From Cellulomonas sp. (GTDB taxonomy: Bacteria > Actinomycetota > Actinomycetes > Actinomycetales > Cellulomonadaceae), in contig NZ_JAGIBD010000001.1 in the NCBI RefSeq assembly GCF_017744555.1, positions 62,001 to 126,000 on the forward strand: 64,000 bases of DNA, in the 5' to 3' direction. The notes under the pieces are model-generated. The model worked only from the letters and a program-made list of their open reading frames with translations. It did no database searches and was not told the origin of the DNA. Made by a program: the position numbers and the translations under genes. Positions 40,359-51,726 of the stretch are shown here, piece by piece (the first letter of the stretch is position 1; each line of letters starts with the position of its first letter).

Positions 40359-41053
40359 TGCTGGAGCTCACGGGTGTCCACGTCGGCTACGGGCGCACGT
40401 CCGTGGTGCACGGCGTCGACGTCGCGGTCGACGACGGCGGCGTCACCGCGGTGATGGGCCACAACGGCGCGGGCAAGACGACGCTCCTGCGGGCGGCCGT
40501 CGGCCTGCTGCCGGTCCGCAGCGGACGGGTCACGCTCGACGGCGAGGACGTCACGGGGCTGCGTCCGCACCAGCGTGTGCGCCGCGGGCTCGCGTACGTG
40601 CCGCAGGGGCAGCAGGCGTTCGGTCAGCTCACCGCGCGCGAGAACCTGCAGCTCGTCGCGGACGGTGCCGGCGCATCGGCGGCCGGCCGGATGGACGACG
40701 CGCTCGACCTGTTCCCGGCGTTGCGCTCGCTCCTCGGACGCCGCGCCGGTCTGCTCTCGGGCGGGCAGCGACAGCAGCTCGCGATCGCGCGGGCGCTGCT
40801 CACGGGTCCGCGCGTGCTGATCCTCGACGAGCCGACGGAGGGCATCCAGCCGTCCGTCGTGCAGGAGATCGAGGACGCCGTCGGGACGCTCACACGCGCG
40901 GGCGGGCTGGCGGTGCTGCTCGTCGAGCAGCACGTGGGCTTCGCGCTGGCCGCCGCCGGGCGCTACTACGTGCTCGAGTCGGGCCGGGTCACCCGGACCG
41001 GTGCGGGCGGGGCGGACCAGGAGGCCGACGTGCGGGCCGCGATGGCGCTGTGA
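40355..41053 (+). CDS. urtE: Urea ABC transporter ATP-binding protein UrtE
   Basis: 232-residue LivF-like ATPase, partner of UrtD. Walker A is GHNGAGKTTLLRA (about 33-45), the Q-loop YVPQGQQAFGQLT, signature LLSGGQRQQLAIARALL, Walker B VLILDEPTEGIQPSVV, and VEQHVGFAL the switch region; the GIQPS sequence is typical for UrtE. GGAGG precedes ATG 40355. The end of the five-gene transporter operon; the GntR gene follows after a 64-bp gap. Confidence 0.94.
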   Translation: MMLELTGVHVGYGRTSVVHGVDVAVDDGGVTAVMGHNGAGKTTLLRAAVGLLPVRSGRVTLDGEDVTGLRPHQRVRRGLAYVPQGQQAFGQLTARENLQLVADGAGASAAGRMDDALDLFPALRSLLGRRAGLLSGGQRQQLAIARALLTGPRVLILDEPTEGIQPSVVQEIEDAVGTLTRAGGLAVLLVEQHVGFALAAAGRYYVLESGRVTRTGAGGADQEADVRAAMAL

Positions 41054-41103
41054 CGGGGTCGTGGACAGGGGTCGACGTCCGCGGCGGCGGACCGGGGGAG
41101 GGC

Positions 41104-41109
41104 TACAGT
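41104..41109 (+). promoter_or_regulatory. -10 box of a possible leaderless gntR transcript
   Basis: TACAGT lies 8 nt before ATG 41118 with no ribosome-binding site. Confidence 0.35.
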
Positions 41110-41117
41110 TCGTGGGC

Positions 41118-41864
41118 ATGAGCACGGGTCGGACGGGCGCCCTGTCCGGGGTCGTCGGGCAGGGCGAGACAGCCGGCGACGAGCGTGCGGACGCCGCCCG
41201 CTCGCTGCGCGAGGTCGTCTACCACCGGCTGCGCGACGAGATCCTCAACGGCCGCATCTCGCCGCGCGAGCGGCTCACCGAGCCCAAGCTCGGCAAGGCG
41301 TTCGACGTGTCCCGCACGCCCGTGCGCGAGGCGCTGTCGCGGCTCCTGTCCGACGGGCTCGTGGAGCGCACGGACTTCGGCTACGCGGTCGTCGTGCCGA
41401 GCCTCGAGGACCTGCGCAACCTGTACGAGCTGCGGATCACCCTCGAGCTGCGCGGCATCGCGCGTGCCATCGAGAACCCCGAGGTGCGGCACGACGAGGC
41501 CGCGCTGCGCGAGGAGCTCGACCGCTGGTACGCGCTGCGCGTGACGCCGCCCGAGCCCGACCCGAGCTTCGTGCTGCTCGACGAGCGGTACCACCAGGTG
41601 CTGTCGCGGTCGTCGGGCAACGCACAGCTCACGGACGCCCTCGTGGCCGTCAACCAGAAGATCCGGGCGGTCCGGATGCACGACTTCGTCGAGACGGACC
41701 GGATCGCGGCGACCATCGACGAGCACATCGAGATCGTCGAGCTCGTCCTGGACCGCCGGCTGCCCGAGGCCCTGACCGCGCTGCACAAGCACGTCGGCGA
41801 GTCGCTCGAGGTCGTCATGGAGCGCGCGACGGCGGCCATGACCCGGATGGCGCTCGCAGGCTGA
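41118..41864 (+). CDS. GntR-family regulator, FCD subgroup, of the urea locus
   Basis: 248 residues. The winged helix-turn-helix (about 29-92) contains SLREVVYHRLRDEILNGRIS and the VSRTPVREALSRLLSDGLV recognition part. The C-terminal all-helical FCD domain (about 100-235) has the metal/ligand-site residues in DERYHQVL and DEHIEIVELV. Its position between the transporter operon and the urea carboxylase operon, both with a TGTATACA palindrome in front, makes it the likely local repressor, possibly responding to urea or a breakdown product (inference). An extra 28 residues precede the DNA-binding domain. Confidence 0.9.
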   Translation: MSTGRTGALSGVVGQGETAGDERADAARSLREVVYHRLRDEILNGRISPRERLTEPKLGKAFDVSRTPVREALSRLLSDGLVERTDFGYAVVVPSLEDLRNLYELRITLELRGIARAIENPEVRHDEAALREELDRWYALRVTPPEPDPSFVLLDERYHQVLSRSSGNAQLTDALVAVNQKIRAVRMHDFVETDRIAATIDEHIEIVELVLDRRLPEALTALHKHVGESLEVVMERATAAMTRMALAG

Positions 41865-41892
41865 CCTGCCCCTTCGCCGCGCCCGGACGCGC

Positions 41893-41930
41893 GTAACGCG
41901 GCGTTTACCCGTGGACGTCGGGCGGGAAAC
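41893..41930 (+). promoter_or_regulatory. GlnR-like binding array upstream of the urea carboxylase gene
   Basis: GTAAC, TTTAC, ACGTC and GAAAC begin at 41893, 41904, 41915 and 41926 with 6-nt spacers. The 11-bp phasing equals that before urtA and fits nitrogen control by GlnR. Confidence 0.55.
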
Positions 41931-41957
41931 ACGGCCTCCGTACGGTGCGGGATACCG

Positions 41958-41971
41958 GGGTGTATACACCC
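41958..41971. promoter_or_regulatory. GntR-type palindrome upstream of the urea carboxylase gene
   Basis: GGGTGTATACACCC is a perfect 14-bp palindrome, 28 bp before the GTG start. Its TGTATACA core also stands before urtA. Confidence 0.65.
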
Positions 41972-41998
41972 ACGCCGCACTCGATCCGGGGGACCGCC

Positions 41999-44900
41999 GT
42001 GTTCGACACCCTGCTCGTCGCCAACCGTGGCGAGATCGCCGTCCGCATCCTGCGCACCGCGCGCGACCTGGGACTCAAGACGGTCGCCGTGTACTCGGAC
42101 GCGGACGCCGCCGCCCCGCACGTGCGTCTGGCGGACGTCGCGGTCCGGCTCGGCCCAGCCCCTGCCGTCGAGAGCTACCTGCGCGCCGACCTGGTCCTGC
42201 AGGCCGCGGCCGAGACGGGCGCCGGCGCGATCCACCCGGGCTACGGGTTCCTCTCGGAGAACGCCTCGTTCGCGGGGCACGTCGAGGCGGCCGGGCTCGC
42301 GTTCGTCGGGCCGACGCCCGCGCACCTGTCGGTGTTCGGCGACAAGCACCAGGCCCGGCAGGCCGCGCTCGCCGCCGACGTGCCGCTCGTGCCGGGGTCC
42401 GGGCTGCTCGCGACCGTCGACGAGGCGCTCGCGGCGGCCGAGGTCGTCGGCTACCCGGTGATGCTCAAGGCGGTCGGCGGCGGCGGTGGCATCGGCATGC
42501 AGGCGTGCGCCGGGCCGGCCGAGCTCGTCGACGCGTACGAGAAGGTGCAGCGCGTCGCGTCGGCGTCGTTCGGCTCGAGCGGCGTGTTCCTGGAGCGGTT
42601 CGTCGCCCGTGCGCGGCACCTCGAGGTGCAGGTGTTCGGCGACGGCGCCGGCCGCGTCGTCAGCCTCGGCGACCGGGACTGCTCGTTGCAGCGGCGCCAC
42701 CAGAAGGTCGTCGAGGAGGCCCCCGCGCCCGCGCTGCCAGACGACGTGCGCGCGCGGCTGCACGAGTCCGCCCGGGCGCTGACCGCGTCCGTCGGCTACC
42801 GCTCGGCGGGCACCGTCGAGTACGTGTACGACGTCGACCGCGGCGAGGCGTCGTTCCTCGAGGTCAACACGCGGCTGCAGGTCGAGCACCCCGTGACCGA
42901 GCTCGTCACCGGCGTCGACCTCGTCGAATGGATGCTCCGACTCGCGCAGGGCGACACGACGTTCCTCGACGACGTCCCGGCGTCCGGCCCGCCCGTGCGG
43001 GGGCACGCGGTCGAGGTGCGCGTCTACGCGGAGGACCCGCGCAAGGACTACCGGCCGAGCGCCGGGCTGCTCACCGAGGTCGTGTACCCGTCCGACGTGC
43101 GCGTCGACGCGTGGGCCGAGACCGGGCAGGAGGTGACCAGCCACTACGACCCGATGCTCGCGAAGGTCATCACGCACGGCGCCGACCGGCGGGAGGCGTT
43201 CGCGTCGTCCGCGGCCGCCCTCGCCGGGACCCGCATCGCCGGGATCGCCACCAACCTGCCGCTGCTGCGCACGATCGTCGGGCTCGGTTCCGTCCTCGAC
43301 GCGGCGCACACCACCGGGACCCTCGCCGGGGTGGTCGACGACGAGCCCTGGGTCGACGTGCTCCGGCCCGGCGTCATGACCACGGTGCAGGACTGGCCCG
43401 GTCGGCTCGGGCACTGGGACGTCGGCATCTCCCCGTCGGGGCCGATGGACGACCTGTCGTTCCGGCTCGGCAACCGCGCGCTCGGCAACCCCGAGGGTGC
43501 TCCCGGCCTGGAGTGCACGCTCACGGGCCCGCGCCTGCGGTTCAGCCACGAGACGGTCGTGTGCGTGACCGGTGCCGACGCGCCCGTCACGGTCGACGGC
43601 GAGCCCGTGCCGCAGTGGGAGCCGGTCGTCGTGCCCGCGGGCGGGGTCCTCGACGTCGGTGCGCCGCACGACCGCGGCCTGCGCACGTACGTGCTCGTGA
43701 GGGGCGGTCTCGACGTGCCGCAGTACCTCGGGTCGGCGTCGACGTTCTCGCTCGGCGGGTTCGGCGGGTACACCGGCCGGGCCCTCGTGCTCGGCGACAC
43801 GCTGGTGCCGGGCGTCGCGCCCGCCGGGCCGACGTCCATCGTGCCGTCCGCCGACCGACCCGAGCTCGTGCACGACTGGGAGCTCGCCGTCGCCGAGGGG
43901 CCGCAGCCTGCGCCGACGTACTTCACGCGCGACGACATGGCGATGCTCTACTCCGCGACCTGGCAGGTGCAGACCCACGCCAACCGCACGGGCATCCGGC
44001 TCACCGGGCCGAAGCCGCAGTGGGCCCGGCCGGACGGCGGCGAGGCCGGCCTGCACCCGTCGAACCTGCACGACAACCCGTACTCGGTGGGCGCGCTCAA
44101 CGTCTCCGGCGACACCCCGATCCTGCTCGGACCCGACGGGCCGAGCCTCGGCGGGTTCGCGTGCCCCGTGACCGTCGTGGTCGGGCACCGCTGGAAGCTC
44201 GGCCAGATCCGGCCCGGCGACACCGTGCGCCTCGTGCCCGTCCCGGCGGCGACCGCCGACGCGCTGCGGTCGTCCGACGCGCTGCGGGCGCTCGCGTCGG
44301 TCCCCGCGTCGCTCCCGGTCGGTCCGGACGGGGACGACGGGGTGCTCGCCCGGGTCGCCGGTGACGACGACCGGCCCGATGTCGTCTACCTGCGCGGCGC
44401 CGACGACAACGTGCTCGTCGAGTACGGCCCGATGGTGCTCGACCTCGGCCTGCGCATGCGCGTGCACGCGCTCGGCGAGGCCCTCCGCGCGCGTGGCCTG
44501 CCCGGGGTCGTCGACATCACCCCGGGTGTCCGGTCGCTGCACGTGCACGTCGACCCGGCGCTGCTCACCGTCCCCGCGCTCGTCGACGTGCTCGTCGAGA
44601 TCGAGGCCGGGCTGCCCGCGACCGCCGACCTCGTCGTCCCGTCGCGCCGCATCCACCTGCCGCTGTCGTTCGACGACCCCGTGATCGGCGAGGCCGTCGA
44701 GCGGTACCAGGCGGGTGTGCGGCCGTCGGCGCCGTGGCTGCCGTCGAACATCGAGTTCGTCCGCCGCATCAACGGCCTGACCTCGACCGACGACGTGCTC
44801 CGCACGATGACCTCGGCCGAGTACCTCGTCCTGGGCCTCGGCGACGTGTACCTCGGCGCGCCGCTCGCCGTGCCGCTCGACCCGCGGCACCGGCTCATGA

Positions 44901-45600
44901 CGACCAAGTACAACCCGGCCCGCACGTGGACCGCGTCCGACACCGTGGGCCTCGGCGGCCAGTACCTGTGCGTCTACGGTATGGACTCGCCCGGCGGGTA
45001 CCAGCTCGTGGGCCGCACCGTGCCCATCTGGTCCGGGCACCGCCAGCGCGGGGTGTTCGAACCCGGCAAGCCGTGGTTGCTGCGGTTCTTCGACCGGATC
45101 GTGTGGCACCCCGTCGGACCGGCCCAGCTGCTGGAGCAGCGGGAGGCCTTCGCCGCCGGGCGGCTGGAGGTCGAGGTCGAGCACGGCACGTTCTCGTACC
45201 GCGACCACCTCGCGCTCCTGGCCGAGCACTCCGACGACATCGCCGCGTTCCAGTCCCGCCAGGCCGACGCCTTCGCTGCGGAACGGTCCGCCTGGGCGGC
45301 GGCGGGCGAGCTCTCCGGACCCGCCGACGAACCGGCGGACTCGGCGGCCGAGCTGCCCGCCGAGGTCGACGTGCCCGAGGGGAGCGTGCTCGTCGAGGCG
45401 CCCATGGTCGGCAGCGTGTGGCGGGTCGAGGCGCAGGTCGGCGACGTCGTGGCCGAGGGCGACCTGCTGGTCGCCCTCGAGGCCATGAAGCTCGAGCTCG
45501 GCGTCGTCGCGCCCGCGGGCGGGCGGGTGCTCCGGGTGCTCGTCGAACCCGGGCAGCACGTCGCGCCGGGCACCCCGCTCGCGCTCGTGGCGGTGGGCGC

Positions 45601-45604
<4 letters not shown>
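41999..45604 (+). CDS. Urea carboxylase (biotin-dependent)
   Basis: 1201 residues; uses ATP and bicarbonate to carboxylate urea to allophanate. Domain order is that of urea carboxylase: biotin carboxylase (about 1-450; LLVANRGEIAVRILR, GGGGGIGMQ, HQKVVEEAPAP, FLEVNTRLQVEHPVTE), AHS2/KipA-like carboxyltransferase (about 455-760), AHS1/KipI-like (about 790-1060), and a C-terminal biotinyl domain with EAMKLE, where K1164 carries biotin. GTG 41999 follows GGGGGA and the GntR palindrome lies just upstream, which excludes the longer frame. The stop overlaps the allophanate hydrolase ATG. Unlike yeast Dur1,2, the two activities are separate proteins. Confidence 0.95.
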
Positions 45605-47415
<1,811 letters not shown>

Positions 47416-47430
47416 CCCGGCCTCCGGCCG

Positions 47431-47528
47431 GTGCCGACGTCCCGGTGCCGACGTCCCGGTGCCGACGTCCCGGTGCCGACGTCTCGGTGCCGACGTCTCG
47501 GTGCCGACGTCTCGGTTCCGACGCCTCA
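47431..47528. repeat. 14-nt minisatellite, about seven copies
   Basis: GTGCCGACGTCCCG three times, GTGCCGACGTCTCG three times, then a diverged copy ending at 47528, in tandem without spacers. It fills the space between the convergent allophanate hydrolase and DUF4031 genes; the last copy supplies the stop codon of the latter. Confidence 0.9.
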
Positions 47529-47801
47529 GTGCCGTCGTTCGCGGTCCCGGCCCGGGACGCGCAGCCCCGACGCGCGCAGCCGGCGGATGAGCTCACCGGC
47601 GCTCACCGGTACCGCCCCGAGGGCGACGAGTGCGTCGATCCGCTCGTCGGGCACGTCGTAGTGGTCGAGGTCGAACGCCCGCTCGGGCAGACCCGCCCGG
47701 GCGGCGAACGCGTGCAGCTCGTCGAGCGACGCGTCGCTGACCATGTGCGCCCAGTGCCGCCCGTGGCGGGGCCACAGGGGCGGGTCGACGAGCACGGTCA
47801 C
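47526..47801 (-). CDS. DUF4031 domain protein
   Basis: 91 residues from GTG 47801, or 114 from the ATG at 47870. The block TVLVDPPLWPRHGRHWAHMVSD, spread over residues 2-23, followed by HAFAARAGLPERAFDLDHYDVP is the actinobacterial DUF4031 signature, so GTG 47801 starts the domain exactly. Function unknown. Its stop codon is formed by the last unit of the 14-nt minisatellite, meaning the C-terminus depends on the repeat edge. WXG100 gene lies upstream on the same strand. Confidence 0.75.
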   Translation of the reverse strand: MTVLVDPPLWPRHGRHWAHMVSDASLDELHAFAARAGLPERAFDLDHYDVPDERIDALVALGAVPVSAGELIRRLRASGLRVPGRDRERRH

Positions 47802-47871
47802 CGCCCGAGCGTACGTCGCCGTCGACGTGCGACCGCGGGACGCGCGCGCGAACCGCGGCAGGGCGCTCACG

Positions 47872-48162
47872 TCACACGGTGAACAGCCGCGACGCCTGCT
47901 GCTCGGCCTCCGCGTACGTGCGGGCGGCCGCGTGCATCGCGGCGCCGATCGACTCGAGCGACTGCTCCAGGCGCGCCTCGGTGGCCGACCAGTCCGTGAG
48001 CACGCCGGCGAAGGCCGTCGCGGCCCCGCCGCGCCAGGTGCCCTGCAGCTCTGCGAGCTGGCGGTGCATCGCGGACACCTCCGCGCGGATCGACGCCGTC
48101 CGCGCCTGCACCCCCGCGGCGGCCTGCGCGACCTGGGCGCTGTCGACCTCGAACCTCGTCAT
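47872..48162 (-). CDS. WXG100-family (ESAT-6-like) protein
   Basis: 96-residue helical hairpin with the turn motif W-R-G in LQGTWRGGAATAF (about 41-53) and amphipathic helices on both sides. Such proteins are dimeric substrates of type VII secretion. The GGAGG ribosome-binding site before ATG 48162 fixes the start. No EccC ATPase, second WXG100 partner or toxin gene is nearby, so this is an orphan, and the C-terminal YxxxD/E secretion-like signal may be TYAEAEQQ. It is upstream of the DUF4031 gene on the same strand. Confidence 0.85.
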   Translation of the reverse strand: MTRFEVDSAQVAQAAAGVQARTASIRAEVSAMHRQLAELQGTWRGGAATAFAGVLTDWSATEARLEQSLESIGAAMHAAARTYAEAEQQASRLFTV

Positions 48163-48411
48163 GCCGGACCTCCGTGCGTCGGCGGCGGCGCGCTCCGTGG
48201 CGCCGCCGGGTCCGCCGAACGTACGTCGGGACGGCACGCCGTCGTCGGGCACCGCCGGTCCGCCGTGGAGGGGCGCCGGCGGCGGAGGGCTGTGGGCGGT
48301 TCGGACCCAGCCGGGACGCGGCCGGAACCGAGTGCCGTGGCTCAGCAGGACACGACGGTGCGTGTCGCGTCCGTCGGCCGACCGCGCGGGAGCGTGCCGT
48401 GCTCGTTCGTT

Positions 48412-49221
48412 TCAGCGCCCGGAGGCGTCGTCCGCCCGGGCCGCCGCCGCGGCCGTGGCCGTCGCGTCGTCGGTCGCCCCGTTCGTGGTGTGCTCGGTCG
48501 CCGCGTCGGCCGCTGCCGCGTCCTTCTCGGCGTCGATCTTCACGAGCTCCTTCTCGAGCCGCTGCAGCTCGGCCGACACGTTCTGGCGGGCGGGCTCCTC
48601 CCACGCGGCGCCGAGCGGGCTGGAGAACAGCGACGGCCGGGCGAGCAGCTTGTGCAGGATGCGCAGGCGGGCCCGGACGTAGTCCTCGATCGGCAGGTGC
48701 GCGTACTCGGCGCGCACGTCGTGCAGGTACGCCTTGTAGCGCTGCGGCTCGGCGGCGAGCATCGCGAGGTCGGCGTCGCACAGCACGGCGCAGTCGAAGT
48801 CGGTCGGGTCGGGCGAGTGCCGGACGAGCGCGACGACGAGGTCGTGCACGCGTTGCGCGCGCCGCTCCGGGACGCCGAGCCGCGTCAGCTCGTCGTGCGC
48901 GAGGCGGGCGCTCGCGATCTCGTCCTCGCCGCCGCGGTTCGCGTACGTCTTGGCGTTCGCGGAGTCGAAGATCGCGCCGTGGTACCACGCGGCGAGCCGC
49001 ACGAGGTCGGGCTCGTGGGTCTCCTCGACGAGCTCGTCGACCCGGACCAGCACGTCGACGAGGTGCTTGAGGTTGTGGAAGTCCCGTCCAGGGGAGGACC
49101 ACCGGTCGATCAGCGCCTGCCCGGCGTCGCGGATCTCCTCGACGTCGGCGGTGGCACCGGCACCCAACGAGCTGCGCTGGTACGCGGACAACAACCACTG
49201 TGGTGCGTCATGGACGCCCAT
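48412..49221 (-). CDS. HD-superfamily metal-dependent phosphohydrolase-like protein
   Basis: 269 residues, cytosolic. The conserved metal-ligand pattern includes FHNLKHLVDVLV (about 46-57) and AAWYHGAIFDS (about 78-88), as in the group of predicted HD phosphohydrolases with an R-x-Y-H-x-x-x-H-like motif; LCDADLAMLA is the downstream Asp site. Nucleotide phosphohydrolase activity is inferred. From about residue 200 the chain becomes a helical, charged region ending in an Ala/Asp/Thr-rich tail unlike the family core. ATG 49221 is chosen; an in-frame ATG 15 bp earlier exists. The 250 bp on its 3' side (48163-48411) show no gene. Confidence 0.8.
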   Translation of the reverse strand: MGVHDAPQWLLSAYQRSSLGAGATADVEEIRDAGQALIDRWSSPGRDFHNLKHLVDVLVRVDELVEETHEPDLVRLAAWYHGAIFDSANAKTYANRGGEDEIASARLAHDELTRLGVPERRAQRVHDLVVALVRHSPDPTDFDCAVLCDADLAMLAAEPQRYKAYLHDVRAEYAHLPIEDYVRARLRILHKLLARPSLFSSPLGAAWEEPARQNVSAELQRLEKELVKIDAEKDAAAADAATEHTTNGATDDATATAAAAARADDASGR

Positions 49222-49266
49222 GGACAACAGCCTCACGACGGTGACTAGGACGCGTCATCGTAGCCC

Positions 49267-50907
49267 TCAGGCGGACGGTCCGTTGCTCGAACCGGACATG
49301 TGCACAGGCAGGGCGACGCGCACCGTGGTGCCACCGCCGGGCGTCTGCGCGAGGCCCACCGTGCCGCCGTGCGCGTCGACGATCGCCGCGACGATGGCCA
49401 TCCCGAGGCCCGCACCGCCGGAGTCGCGGCCGCGCGACGCGTCGATCCGGTAGAACCGCTCGAACACCCGCGCGGCGTGCTCGGGGTCGATCCCGGGGCC
49501 GTGGTCGCGGACCTCGACGACGCCCACCGGCGTTCCGTCGGGGCCGGGGACGACCCCCACCGCGACCTCCACCGGCGTGCCTGACGGCGTGTGCTGGACG
49601 ACGTTCCCGAGCAGGTTGGCGAGCACCTGACGCAGCCGCGGCTCCTCGCCGATCACCGTCACCGCGCCGGTCGGGGCGCCGGGGACGAGCGGTTCGAGGC
49701 GCGACGTGCGCGTCGGGTCGAGGGCGTGCAGGTCGCTGACCGCGTCCGCCGCGAGGACGGTGAGGTCGACGGGGTCGAAGCGCAGCGGCCGGTTCTCGTC
49801 GAGCCGGGCGAGCGCGAGGAGGTCCTCGACGAGGCCGCCCATGCGGGTCGCCGAGTCCTCGATGCGCCGCATGGTGTCGTCGACCTGGTCCTTCTCGGTG
49901 AGCGCACCCATGCGGTACAGCTCGCCGTACCCGCGGATCGTCGCGAGCGGCGTGCGCAGCTCGTGGGACGCGTCCGCGACGAACCGGCGCATGCGGGCCT
50001 CGGACGCGGTGCGCACGGAGAACGCCTGCTCGATCTGGGCGAGCATGCCGTTGAGCGCGGCGCCGAGCCGACCGACCTCCGTGGTGCCGGGAGCCGTCGC
50101 GACACGCTGCGACAGGTCGCCGGCGGCGATCGCGGCGGCCGTCGTCTCGATCTCCCGCAGCGGCTTGAGGGACCGGCGGACCGCCCAGCCGCCGACGAGG
50201 CCGCCGATCGCGACAATGCCGACGCCGGTGAGCGCGAGCGCGAGCGCCATGCGGCGCACGGTGTCCTCGACGCCCTCGAGCGGGAGCCCGACGGCGACCG
50301 TGCCGACCGGCTGCGCGCACGCCCGGTCCGGGCACACCGGGTACATCACGACGCGCCAGTCGGAACCCGAGTGGTCCGACCCGGTCGTGAACGGCTCGCC
50401 GGCGATGGCCACGACCTCGTCGGGCGACAGGTCGGGGACGTCCGGCGTGCCGTACGCGTTCGAGACGGTGCCACGCAGCCGGGAGTCGGACACGCCGGCG
50501 GCGGTCGTGTACTCGACGTAGTAGTCGCTCGGGTACGCCTCCTGCCCGAAGTCGCGCGCGCTGAAGGGGTTGAGCGCGTCGCTCGCGACGGCGCGGCCCT
50601 CGGTGACGAGCTTGCTGTCCAGCTGGCTGACGAGCGTGCGGCTCAGCAGGGTCGTGCCGGCGATCCCCGCGAGCACCAGGCCGATCGCGAGCAGCACGGT
50701 CGTGATCCCGACGAGCCGCGCGACGAGCGGGACGCCCGACCACCGCGCCCGGAGCCGGTCGGCCAGGGACGCGCTGCTCGGTGCCGCCGGGCGCGGCGTC
50801 GTCGGGTGGGCTGCCGCGGCCGCCGGGCCGGCCGGTGCGGCGGGCGGGTCGGGCGCGGCGACCGGTGGTGCGCCGGGCCGCGACGCGGGTGCGGGGGCTC
50901 CGGTCAC
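49267..50907 (-). CDS. Sensor histidine kinase with HAMP domain
   Basis: 546 residues. A Pro/Ala-rich cytoplasmic start (1-50), TM1 (about 63-85), an extracytoplasmic sensor of about 125 residues with the only cysteine pair (VCPDRAC, about 191-197), TM2 (about 219-241), HAMP, then the dimerisation domain with H315 in DASHELRTPLATIRGYGELY. The HATPase has NLLGNVVQHTPSG, DHGPGID and GGAGLGMAIV. The cysteine pair could make the sensor redox-sensitive (inference). It follows the regulator gene with a GTGA overlap. The family resembles MprB/TrcS-type kinases. Confidence 0.93.
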   Translation of the reverse strand: MTGAPAPASRPGAPPVAAPDPPAAPAGPAAAAAHPTTPRPAAPSSASLADRLRARWSGVPLVARLVGITTVLLAIGLVLAGIAGTTLLSRTLVSQLDSKLVTEGRAVASDALNPFSARDFGQEAYPSDYYVEYTTAAGVSDSRLRGTVSNAYGTPDVPDLSPDEVVAIAGEPFTTGSDHSGSDWRVVMYPVCPDRACAQPVGTVAVGLPLEGVEDTVRRMALALALTGVGIVAIGGLVGGWAVRRSLKPLREIETTAAAIAAGDLSQRVATAPGTTEVGRLGAALNGMLAQIEQAFSVRTASEARMRRFVADASHELRTPLATIRGYGELYRMGALTEKDQVDDTMRRIEDSATRMGGLVEDLLALARLDENRPLRFDPVDLTVLAADAVSDLHALDPTRTSRLEPLVPGAPTGAVTVIGEEPRLRQVLANLLGNVVQHTPSGTPVEVAVGVVPGPDGTPVGVVEVRDHGPGIDPEHAARVFERFYRIDASRGRDSGGAGLGMAIVAAIVDAHGGTVGLAQTPGGGTTVRVALPVHMSGSSNGPSA

Positions 50908-51632
50908 GGCGTCTCGCGGAGCAGGTAGCCCACGCCTCGCTTGGTGTGGATGAGCGGCTTGAGGCGGTTGCCCTCGGCGTCGTCGAGCTGGTCCACCTTG
51001 CGCCGCAGGTAGGAGATGTAGGACTCGACGATGTTCGCGTCGCCGCCCCAGTCGTACTGCCAGACGTGGTCGAGGATCTGCGACTTCGACAGCACGCGGC
51101 CCGGGTTGAGCATGAGGTAGCGCAGCAGCTTGAACTCGGTGGGGGACAGCTCGACGGGCTGGCCGGCGCGGGTGACCTCGTGGCTGTCCTCGTCGAGCTC
51201 GAGGTCGGCGTACCGCAGCACGCTCGCGTCGAGGTCGAGGCCCGCGCCGGTGCGCCGCAGGATCGCGCGGATGCGGGCGACGACCTCCTCGAGGCTGAAC
51301 GGCTTGGTGACGTAGTCGTCGCCGCCCACCGTGAGGCCCTGCACCTTGTCGGCCGTGTCGTCGCGCGCGGTGAGGAACAGGACGGGCACGTGGTGGCCGG
51401 TCTCGCGCAGGCGCCGCGTCACCGTGAAGCCGTCCATGTCGGGGAGCATGACGTCGAGCACCACGAGGTCCGGCTCGACATCCCGGGCCAGCCGCAGCGC
51501 GGCGCCCCCGTCGGCTGCGGCGTGCACCTCGAAGCCCGCGAAGCGCAGCGACGTGGAGAGCAGCTCGCGGATGTTCGGCTCGTCGTCGACGACGAGCAGG
51601 CGCGCCTCGGGCGCGGCGGGGACGGACGTCAT
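50904..51632 (-). CDS. OmpR/PhoB-type response regulator
   Basis: 242 residues. The receiver domain has the acidic pocket VVDDEP, phosphoacceptor D60 in LVVLDVMLPDMDG, T and K in FLTARDD and YVTKPFS. The winged-helix DNA-binding domain (about 145-240) contains LSPTEFKLLRYLMLNPGRV and the VESYISYLRRKVDQ recognition helix. It is the first gene of the two-component operon; its stop overlaps the kinase start. Similar to TrcR/PrrA regulators of actinobacteria; targets unknown. Confidence 0.95.
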   Translation of the reverse strand: MTSVPAAPEARLLVVDDEPNIRELLSTSLRFAGFEVHAAADGGAALRLARDVEPDLVVLDVMLPDMDGFTVTRRLRETGHHVPVLFLTARDDTADKVQGLTVGGDDYVTKPFSLEEVVARIRAILRRTGAGLDLDASVLRYADLELDEDSHEVTRAGQPVELSPTEFKLLRYLMLNPGRVLSKSQILDHVWQYDWGGDANIVESYISYLRRKVDQLDDAEGNRLKPLIHTKRGVGYLLRETP

Positions 51633-51714
51633 CCACCCAGTGTGCCCACGGACCCTGGGTGCTGCCTGGGAGCCGGCTGCGAAGCCGGTCTCGACCCGCG
51701 GAGTACGACCGTGC

Positions 51715-51720
51715 TATTTT
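51715..51720 (+). promoter_or_regulatory. -10 box of a leaderless tetR transcript, with adjacent inverted-repeat half
   Basis: TATTTT lies 6 nt before GTG 51727. It overlaps GTGCTATTT (51711-51719), whose reverse complement AAATAGCAC recurs at 52356-52364 inside the next gene. Confidence 0.45.
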
Positions 51721-51726
51721 CGCGCG

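Noticed and set aside
41381..45559. 1392-codon antisense frame opposite urea carboxylase
   Set aside because: No family motif, biased composition, and it covers a complete enzyme with every expected motif on the other strand.
47431..47528. CRISPR array
   Set aside because: The units are 14 nt and contiguous, without spacers, and no cas genes are near; it is a minisatellite.
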